From Tetmemena sp. SeJ-2015 (taxonomy: Eukaryota > Ciliophora > Spirotrichea > Sporadotrichida > Oxytrichidae), in the NCBI GenBank assembly GCA_027382625.1, contig JAJKFJ010022654.1, positions 1 through 64,000 on the forward strand: a stretch of DNA of 64,000 nucleotides, read 5' to 3'. The notes under the pieces are model-generated. The model was not told where the DNA came from. It saw only the letters and a list, made by a program, of their open reading frames with translations, and searched no databases. Positions 56,501 through 64,000 of the stretch are shown one piece after another; the first letter of the stretch is position 1, and each line of letters begins with the position of its first letter. Both the position numbers and the translations under genes were made by a program.

Positions 56501-59342
56501 GAGAGCTCTTTTAGTTAAGTTGAGCTATAAGGTTGCAGAAGATCAACTTGGATAGTATTCAAAAAATCTAAAATGTTAAGAAAAGGAAATTAAAATTACT
56601 TGACTCAAAATAATAATCAAGCCATATTTTTAGATATCTATATTTTTGAGGTAGTTTTAACAATCTGTCTCATGTAAACGTTTTAAATGAGAACATCTTT
56701 TGCCTGAGATTGATAAATTAAATGATTTGAGGAGACATTCGAGCTTTATATATCCTTTATAAATAAGGCTATAATATAATAAATATCCACATCAGTTATT
56801 GAAACATTCTGAGAACTTAAAAGACTCAGAAATTTGCTGTTCTCTAAGGTCAAACCTAAAGCTTTTAAAGATTACACGATAACGTTGCTAGAACTTTGTA
56901 TTAGTACCATTGCTTTAGAAGAGCTAGAATCATCTATACAGTAAATTATAACATAAAAGCATGCATACCTAAGCTTTTGACATTGGATAAAGATGTTGAA
57001 AGCAGCTGAGAGTTAATGGTTTGCAAAATAATGAATGATGGAACTTAGCTATTAAAACCAAATTTACAAGTATATTATATCAATTCTTGAGTGTATTATT
57101 TCTCACGTAGACATTTGGACAGAGCAAAGAGACCAACTAAAACTCTGAGACTAGATTATAAACGCTTTCGAAGTAGTTGTTTTCAAAGGTGACTGCCATA
57201 TTTAGCATATTGAGCTTCTGAACTACTATCAATCCTGGATCATAGTAGGACACGTTTATGAATAAGAAAAATATGACATTAATTTTTTATTGTAGAATTT
57301 GTTGTCTCTTATCATCACGTTTTAAATGCCTATTATAACTAAAAAAAAAGCATAGAATATATAGCCATCCTCTAGAAATTTGAGAGTGAAGAATATGTAA
57401 GACATCCTGACAAAAAATATAAAAACAAAGAGATTTGTAAAAATATTTCTGACTTGATCTGTATTGATGAGTGTATTATTTTGAATGATATATTGAGTAA
57501 ATGGTTGCTTGGCACATTTTAAGCTGATGTGCTCAATAGTGATAGAGATATCCGAGTATATCCATCTGAGGTCCACAAATCTATTGTTTATTAGTGTAAA
57601 GTTGCAGTGGTTTTAGGTTAAAAACATATTCAAATTATGAGATATTGATATTTTAGGCATAGATTATTGCCGTATAACCTCCAACATTAATTCCGGTGAA
57701 TAGGTTGTTGATCCAAATTTGATTGTTTATCATACCAAAGTAGTCGTACACTGAACAAACTGAATAAGACTGGTAAATAACAACTCGATTCTGTGTAAAA
57801 TTAAATTGCATACAAAATCCAATCATATCTTTATAATTTGCGCAATAGTACGTCAATTGTCGAGTTTTCTATCCTAAGATTGCGCCCTCTAAAGTCATCA
57901 CTAACTGCTGTTCAAGCAAAAAGAAGCAGTTTGTTACATTCACCATCTGTATGCCCCGAAATTTGACTAAAACTAAAAAATCAAGTTATCATTAAATATG
58001 GGAAGAAAAGAGCGTTTGTAGTGCTATCTACGTAACTCAATTCTGTAAAATTGAATCTGTCCACTACTAAACAAACTTCATTATTAAAACTAAAGTTGCA
58101 TCATACGTCACAAATTTGTAAGCTGTTGCGGACTTAGCTCCTGATGGAATCAGGCCATCGCTAATTCAAATTAACTTTCAATTTGAGATTTATTCTCTGT
58201 TCAATCTTATAAGGGCTTGAAATTGAATCTGCCTGAGAAATTGTAGGGTTGAAATCAGAAGGAGGTCTGTAGTAGTTTGACTAGTAAATATGAATTTTAG
58301 TTAGAGCTGCGATATCTATTTGAGCGGCAGTCATTGAGTCAGGAAAGTAAGGCCTGAAATTAAATGATTAATTTTTAATGAAAATAATGAATATATTTAA
58401 TATTTTTTAGCTGTTTAAATGATAAGTTGAAAAATAGTTACTTGATTAGAATAGTTGAATGAATAGCATATAAAGGCATAGAGTTAGTGTGGATTGTGAG
58501 ATTTGAGCCCCATTTTAGGAAAATGGTGAATGTTTCGTCAAGTTGCGCGAGATAGTTGAATATTTACTAAAATTATATGTAAAATATTTCTCTAAATGGA
58601 TCGTCAATTGCCTTAAAAGGGAAGTCTTTTGTCCCCAGTTCTATATTGCTTGCAGTAGAAGAAGGATCCACATAATATTCACAAATTTTATTCTAATTTA
58701 AGACTTAAAAAGATAAAAACTTCAGCTTATTAAAATTCTAAGGATTTACAAATAAATCTCCGTTATTCATAATTTTAACAATTTCAAGATCATGCACTAT
58801 GAACATAAAGTAAAATAAATTATAGATATTATCCAGGCATAGAAAATAATAATAATTTATTAATATTCTTTCTCTAATGAAAAATAATTGTTAAAGAAAC
58901 TGCTGATAACTTATAGATAAAATAAGGAGGATAAGCATCTACCTTAACAACAATAATGAAATGAAGTTATAGAAATGGTAAACCATCTCATTTTTGAAAA
59001 TTCTTCATTTATTCAGATGAAAAACTTACATCTACAGTATTTAAAAGAAGACTAGCTGAGCTTATAGTGAGAGACTTCTATCGGTAAACTACCAGAAGCA
59101 CAAGTATTTAAGCAAGTCCAAGAATTAAAATCTCGATACAGATTTTTTGTTGATGAGATGTCATTTAAATTCGTGCAAGAAATGCAGTCAGCTGCAGATG
59201 GACCCTTACAATAATTATCGCAACTGCTATCGCAAACTATAGAGATACTATTATTCAAATAATTTAATATTTTTAGAGTCGATTTAAAGCTGGAATTTAT
59301 TTACCTTAACAAGAGGAAGAAGCTGCATCGAAATATTGTCAT
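50496..59342 (-). CDS. Giant cysteine-rich multi-pass surface protein
   Basis: About 8.8 kb. The ATG at 59342 starts a signal peptide, MTIFRCSFFLLLSISIV, spliced over a 58-nt intron (59255-59312) into a furin-like Cys-rich start: CDSSCDNYCKGPSAADCISC and DFNSWTCLNTCASGSLP. A long middle (about 58.4 to 54.0 kb) is built of N/T/I/V-rich repeats with asparagine ladders (YIIQNNTLINTDQVRNI), suggesting a parallel beta-helix ectodomain. Near 53.9 kb comes a juxtamembrane module, CFECQKGTYSFNPLSTSCSK, CGGRNITEVLPGFWRSN, then CDIGYEGKLCQICSK. Several membrane helices follow (VLKLLGIMVLISLYVIYLL, VFGLLPIILSLLSSLLWLLI, SFIFSYLCYPIILLFLII, AYIFFWTIGFPLMIFI). The cytosolic tail ends in coiled coil and an acidic patch (IEQLQNMSEGDEKEEEEKDN), TGA at 50496. 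This architecture is a known ciliate surface-protein type. Many introns and IESs were not individually placed. Confidence 0.75.
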
Positions 59343-59984
59343 GCTTAATTGCATCTTATTTTAATTTATCTCTAGAGTTAAGCGCCTCCAAATATTTATA
59401 ACTCTTATATTTTCAAAATTTATGTAAATAGAGACACAAGAACTAGCAAAATTTATATCAATTAGTTGAGGTTTGAGATTTTAATTATCATTTCTAGTAA
59501 GGTAAATTCCCCGAAAATTTAGAATTTATTTCATGACCCTTCTTGGGAAGCTGTCCAATATTTTTATTTTAGATTCACTAAATTTCTATATTTAACCTTA
59601 CTTTATTCTCTTGATTTTCTATTCACTCTGAGAATTTAATTTTTATTTAAGAAAAATAAATAATTCTTAAGAGTAGCAAAAAGGAAGGAATTTTAAGAAG
59701 AATTTAGGTATCAATTTATTTGAAGATATACAATGTTTATCAAACTTTAAAGAAGAACCGGATTGACAAAAATTTCCTTCAATTAATATAAATTGATAGA
59801 GTATTAATTTAAGTTACTATAATTTGCTATATTTTCATTTTCAAGAGGTTAACCTTTTATTAATATTAATTAGTTGGTTTTACAGATTTAAGAAAGTGCA
59901 TTTAAAGTAAAAAGGAAATCTATTTAAAAATAAATGCAGATTAAAGCTGTAAAAGCCTATCTATTTGTACTACTCATTTGCATT
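59343..59984. other. AT-rich intergenic stretch
   Basis: Upstream of the giant gene start. No gene or RNA is supported. It is presumed to hold its promoter. Confidence 0.5.
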
Positions 59985-60201
59985 TTATAATAATATCCGA
60001 TAAATCTTGGCAATAAAAGTAATAATAAAGATATTATGATGCGTAATTCCATACTTTTTTAATTCTTTCACGCCTTTCTCACACTGTCTTTGGTTATAAA
60101 GCATTGCAGTTGCTATTTTGACACTGAGACAGTCCTTGTCTACTGTAGTTATACATCTTCGGTATATAGGCTTTCTTAAAATATTGTGGGCTGCTCTCAA
60201 T
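59985..60201 (-). CDS. Possible small basic protein, doubtful
   Basis: A minus frame reads RAAHNILRKPIYRRCITTVD, then KDCLSVKIATAMLYNQRQCE and KGVKELKKYG. Composition is protein-like with three cysteines, but there is no ATG before an upstream TGA, and its 5' end abuts the start of the plus-strand gene at 60202. It could be the end of a gene whose first segment is missing, or antisense noise. No family was recognised. Confidence 0.3.
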
Positions 60202-61996
60202 ATGGCTGCTCCAGCTGCTTATTACAAAATTATTTCCCTGGATCAGTGAAAAACATCATCATTCAAACCAAAAGGTTTTAAAAAATAAATTTATCTAACT
60301 AAAGTTTTCTAGATAAGATTTGATAAACGCAGCATAGCTATCTAACAACTTAGAGGAGGAGGATTAGATCAGAAGACGTTTTACAATTAGCAAGGAGAAG
60401 CAATTGATTGCTAATTTCAGAGATCGAATTGATTCATAGAAACGCTAATATAAGCAGTATCAACACATAGTTATAAACATATATGCTCAACTAGGATACT
60501 AGTTTCGTGGAACAAATTATTATTTATGGAGAAGGTCTTGATTCAGATTCCTCAAGCGAAGAGATAGATAGAGCCATTGAGCTTAGATTATTTATATGAA
60601 TACTCATAAAATATTAATATTTTGCTCCATAATATATGTTTAAAACTACTTAATTAAAAATAAATCAGCAAATGAAGTAATAAAAGTCACTAATAATCAA
60701 AAAATATATTATTTATTTTATAATAAATTAAATTATCATCTTAAAAAGGAAAAAATTAATAGATTTTGAGGCAATTTTAACGAATTTAATTTTTAATGAG
60801 CAAGCAAGTGCCATTTTAGATTACATATCGAGTGATAAGATTATTAATGAAATGGAAAATTAGACATTAGCAAAGTAAAAATTAAACTTCACAGATTTGG
60901 TACACTATATTTGGAGTAAGAAATGTAACTCTAGTGAACTTTAAGCTAGATTTTCTCAATATGATATTTTATGTTAACTTATCGAAATAAACGGAGAAGC
61001 ATGTAATAAAATTCTAGGAAATAATCAATAGTAAGTTTAATCAATCCAAAAAGTAAATACTTAAAGCATAGTGGCATTTGACCTAAAAAAGATGTTAAGC
61101 CAAGCATCGGACTTAGATCACGATAAAAAGAACAAGTATCCAATCATTTAGATCACACTTTCTTAAGCAAGAGAAGTTGAATTAATATTTAGAGCCACTC
61201 CTGAACAATGCATTTTAAAATTAGACAAATATCTTATTATAAATTGTGTTGATAGTAATAAATATATTCGATCAAATTTTTATTTAGAAAGTAAGCATGT
61301 CTATTTACGTAGAACATAACATAACTCACTATAAGCTTCTTAAAATTAAAGATGCATGTTTTTTTTTAAAATGTATTTTAAGTTTAAATTCGAGCAGATG
61401 AACTGATTCTTGGGAGTAAAATGATGATGGTGAATGGGGATAGAGCAGCAATATAATTTACTGTGAGCGACTTCAGTTTATATAAATATTTATAATATAG
61501 ACTTGGAAGTATAAGAATGTGAAGAAGATAAACTTTATACTGCGATTACCAAGCACGAATTCATGACACTTTCTAGAATTTTAATCCCCGCTCAAAGCTA
61601 TTGTCTTAAAGCACCCTCTATTAACAAGTTTTAAAGCGGCGAAGAATTCAAGACCTAATTAACACATTTTCAATATGTTTGTTTAGAAGTTTTTAAGATC
61701 TTTGAAAAACAATTATTCGAGAATATCTGACAGAGTATTTTGGAAGGGTACAATTTTGAAATATAAGCAAATAATTGGTTAGAAAATTATTTCTGTTCTC
61801 TATGGATAGATTCTTAAAATGTGCTGTGCAGAAATATTTAAACACTTCGAAAATATCAAATATATTTAAAACTTATAATTTTATGGATCCAAAATATAAA
61901 AGTATTGGAGTTTATCCAATAGCAAATTCAATAACTTATTTTATAAAGATAAATAATAACTTAAATTAAAATATTGATTCGAATGATAATTATTGA
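60202..61996 (+). CDS. Conserved-looking protein of unknown function
   Basis: The ATG at 60202 gives MAAPAAYYKIISLDQ, then QDLINAAQLSNNLEEEDQIR, RRFTISKEKQLIANFRDRID and FVEQIIIYGEGLDSDSSSEE. After an IES come LIDFEAILTNLIFNEQASAI, LDYISSDKIINEMENQTLAK, FTDLVHYIWSKKCNSSELQA and a more ordered second half (IVAFDLKKMLSQASDLDHDK, ADELILGSKMMMVNGDRAAI, EDKLYTAITKHEFMTLSRIL). The stop chosen is TGA 61994. Introns that keep the frame are 60246-60312 (67 nt), 60470-60494 (25 nt) and one of about 25 nt at 61475-61499. An IES lies at 60587. Junctions near 61370 and 61730 are unresolved. I do not recognise the family. Confidence 0.7.
60587..60754. other. IES, 168 bp, pointer ATTA
   Basis: ATTA at 60587 and 60755. 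Removal joins EEIDRAIELRL to IDFEAILTNLIFNEQ and removes an in-frame TGA at 60597. The interior is strongly AT-rich. Confidence 0.75.
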
Positions 61997-62056
61997 AATA
62001 AAAGTACTCTTAACCATTTTTAAATATTTTTATAACTTAATAAATAAGTAAGTAAA

Positions 62057-63341
62057 TCATTTATAAATTCTAAAAATATAAAGAGAGGATTAATTTCTTA
62101 CCAAATCTTTAAACTTTCCCATTCTGAAATAAATTTCTTAAGCTCGATTTAAGAGATTTAAGAAATTTTAATTAGATTCATATTCTTGACCAAAAGGCGA
62201 GAGACCTTTCTTTTTTCTTATCTGTCTTTGATACTTTTTGCCCGACCTAATCTTAAACTAATAACTTATAAATAATAATAATAATATAAATTCTCCTTTT
62301 TTATTGAGTCTGATCTTTTCTCCAGTTTAATTCAAAATTATTATAAATTAAGCAGTATTGGGGTCGATCTTGAACTTAATTTTCCTCTTTGCGTCTCTGT
62401 TGCCACTACCTTTGGCAAATATCTGCTCGACTCCATTGGCGCCCAGATCCTGAAATCCACTGCTAAAAATATTATTTGAGTATCTGTCACCGTGGATTCC
62501 TTCATGAAGAATGCTTTTCCTGCTTGGCTTTAGAGTTTCAACTGCTCCAATTAAACCATCTTCAATATCTTCTGCAGTCAAAGTTTGATTAGCTAGTGTA
62601 TCAAAGTCCTCGCCAGATGCCAAAGAAACCTTTTCTTTATACTTTCTATATCGCTCTTCTGCTCTCTTCTACTTTCTAGTCTTTTTCTCTGAACCTTCTT
62701 AAGCATTTTTATCTTAGATTTCTTTGATTTGTTTTTCAGTTAGAAAATAAAGAATTATTAAGTTTGCTCGAGTGCTCTCTTTGCAAAACCATTCTCAAAC
62801 ATGTTGTCGAGATACTTTATAGACTTCTCATCCTTTCCGACTGTATCATATATTTACTGTATTTCTTCCTTGGTTGAAGAAGCTAATCCACTTATTACAT
62901 ATTATTGATCATTCTGTATTAAGGAATTAAACTTAGTGCTTCCCTCTATTTCAAAAGATCCTTAGGGACACCTCCCCGCTTCTTTAGCTCTTTCTCCTCT
63001 TCTGCGCTTCTGAGTATTTCCAAACCTTGCTCCTCTAATTCAGCTAGCTGATCGATGGTGTTGTCTCTCATGAAACGCAATTCAGGAGAATAACGAAGGC
63101 CAATTCTTCTGCACAACTCTCCTCTTATAAAGGCTGAAGCTTTGGTCAGCTTCTTTTGTATTTCAGCCTCCAATATGCGAATTCTTTAACAAAAATAATC
63201 AACGAATTAATCATTTTAACTCTTAATTCTTTCTAGATTTAGTTGTTCAAGCCATTCCTCATCCTTAACTTTCGCAGCTGCTGATCTAATTGTGCTCTCT
63301 TCTATGTATCCATTCATAGAATTTAGATACTATAAATTCAT
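62057..63341 (-). CDS. RbfA-like ribosome maturation factor, extended
   Basis: Probable small-subunit assembly factor, likely mitochondrial. The ATG at 63341 reads MNLQYLNSMNGYIEESTIRS, then AKVKDEEWLEQLNLERIRIL, then the RbfA core EAEIQKKLTKASAFIRGELC and RRIGLRYSPELRFMRDNTID, where the family's helix, the arginine-leucine-rich segment and the P-x-L-R-F strand are clear. A long lineage-specific tail follows: STKEEIQQIYDTVGKDEKSI, YLDNMFENGFAKRALEQ, TRKQKRAEERYRKYKEKVSL, DTLANQTLTAEDIEDGLIGA and IFSSGFQDLGANGVEQIFAK. After DPNTA the TGA-only code leaves the frame open to 62057. IESs at 62738 and 63180 were placed; a junction near 62900-62940 is unresolved, so the tail could be a separate gene. 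Bacterial RbfA is about 130 residues, so this is much longer. Confidence 0.75.
62738..62760. other. IES, 23 bp, pointer AGTT
   Basis: AGTT at 62738 and 62761. Removal joins GFAKRALEQ to TEKQIKEIQDKNAQEGSEK on the minus strand. Confidence 0.8.
63180..63224. other. IES, 45 bp, pointer AATTCTTT
   Basis: The 8-bp repeat AATTCTTT at 63180 and 63225 flanks an insert just before the RbfA core. Removal joins LEQLNLERI to RILEAEIQKKLTKASAF. An in-frame TGA follows if it is left in. Confidence 0.9.
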
Positions 63342-63659
63342 AAATTTTCATCAAAGTAATAAGAAAAATATTCAAATTAAATTTTAATATAAAATTAAAT
63401 TTCAATCGACCTGAGAAAAAGTTTAAATTAGGTGATTTAAAGAAACAACTTACTTTAAAAATAAATTCAATGATAATTTATATAGCAGATTAATAAGACT
63501 GGTTTTTTAAGCTCTCTATTAAACAGAAATACAAATTATTCTCATTCAAAATTCGGTGTGATTAAAAAAATACAATCTTCTAGATGGATCCGCTCTTATT
63601 TTATTTAAAAAGGATACTGCCGACTTATGAAGAAATAATTTTTTTTATCGACACTGGGT

Positions 63660-64000
63660 TACTTTCCTGATTCAATAAATAAGACAACCAGTTAAGGATA
63701 AGAATAAGCGCTTAAATTAAGCATCTTAATCTCTGAAAAATAGTAGGTAATAGAGAACCATATGATTTACCTAAAATGAATAAGCATTAATATTGTTCTA
63801 GGGATCATTTTCCAATTTATCCAATTAAGCTGTAATTTGCTGCTTAATTTTTCTTTCTTTGAAGGCATCTATTTCTGATTTTCTCATTTTAATCTCTTCT
63901 GCAATTACTTCATCTTTCTTAAAATATCCTACATATTTATATATTCTTTGAGCTCATTTCTAAACTGACTACTAAGTTCCAGTAAGCATGAACCAAAGAC
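63660..64000 (-). CDS. Partial coding region at the right edge
   Basis: Minus-strand coding sequence enters from beyond base 64000: YVGYFKKDEVIAEEIKMRK, SEIDAFKERKIKQQITAQL and DKLENDPQNNINAYSF, highly charged and helical. A GTAAAT donor follows at about 63771. The 3' end was not fixed, but lies near 63660. Function unknown, because only a short piece is in the window. The plus-strand ATG frame at 63584 (29 codons) is probably chance. Confidence 0.5.

Noticed and set aside
1..64000. CRISPR arrays, Shine-Dalgarno sites or bacterial operons
   Set aside because: None seen. Introns, the reassigned stop codons and the gene families are eukaryotic (ciliate).

Overview
This window looks like germline (micronuclear) DNA of a spirotrich ciliate of the Oxytricha/Stylonychia type. 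The evidence is in the sequence. Conserved proteins read through only if TAA and TAG are glutamine and TGA is the sole stop. Introns are very short (about 17-67 nt). Coding regions are broken by short AT-rich inserts flanked by 2-9 bp direct repeats, and removing each insert with one repeat copy restores the frame, usually inside a recognisable domain. That is how internal eliminated sequences (IESs) with pointers behave. A 17-nt G4T4G4T4G tract, the telomere repeat of these ciliates, lies inside one such insert. The one tRNA gene is tRNA-Trp(CCA), which fits UGA being kept as a stop.

Bases 1 to about 24,600 hold no convincing intact gene. They are AT-rich and repetitive: a diverged 2.1 kb direct repeat (229-2340 and 22021-24110), three related GC-richer blocks (near 4.2-4.9, 6.4-7.1 and 20.2-20.9 kb), an inverted pair of short tandem repeats (5.64-5.84 and 7.76-8.04 kb), a 543-bp inverted-repeat element (8348-8890), and a 623-bp inverted-repeat element (9975-10597) inserted in a decayed reading frame. 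A few GC-richer coding-like islands (near 13.8, 14.1, 15.3, 16.8 and 18.7 kb) could be gene segments or relics.

Bases 24,700 to 64,000 are gene-dense on both strands. In order: a small acidic hypothetical gene, tRNA-Trp, a Q/N-rich gene holding the telomere-like insert, a PH-domain protein fused to a permuted papain-fold hydrolase (minus), peptide:N-glycanase (minus), a coiled-coil gene (plus), a hypothetical gene (minus), two low-complexity Q/N/S/K-rich genes (plus), a membrane RING-H2 ubiquitin ligase (plus), mannosyl-oligosaccharide glucosidase I (plus), a large sequon-rich surface protein (plus), a giant cysteine-rich, repeat-rich, multi-pass membrane protein (minus, about 8.8 kb), a possible small gene (minus), a gene of unknown function (plus), an RbfA-like ribosome maturation factor (minus), and a partial gene at the right edge (minus).

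Functionally the window includes N-glycan trimming in the ER (glucosidase I), cytosolic deglycosylation of misfolded glycoproteins (PNGase) and a membrane RING ligase, plus two probable surface proteins. I see no evidence that this is more than chance neighbourhood. Exon and IES borders were worked out by eye from reading frames, pointers and GT-AG signals. Borders quoted to the base are those where a pointer or splice signal restores the frame. Gene ends given as approximate are just that.
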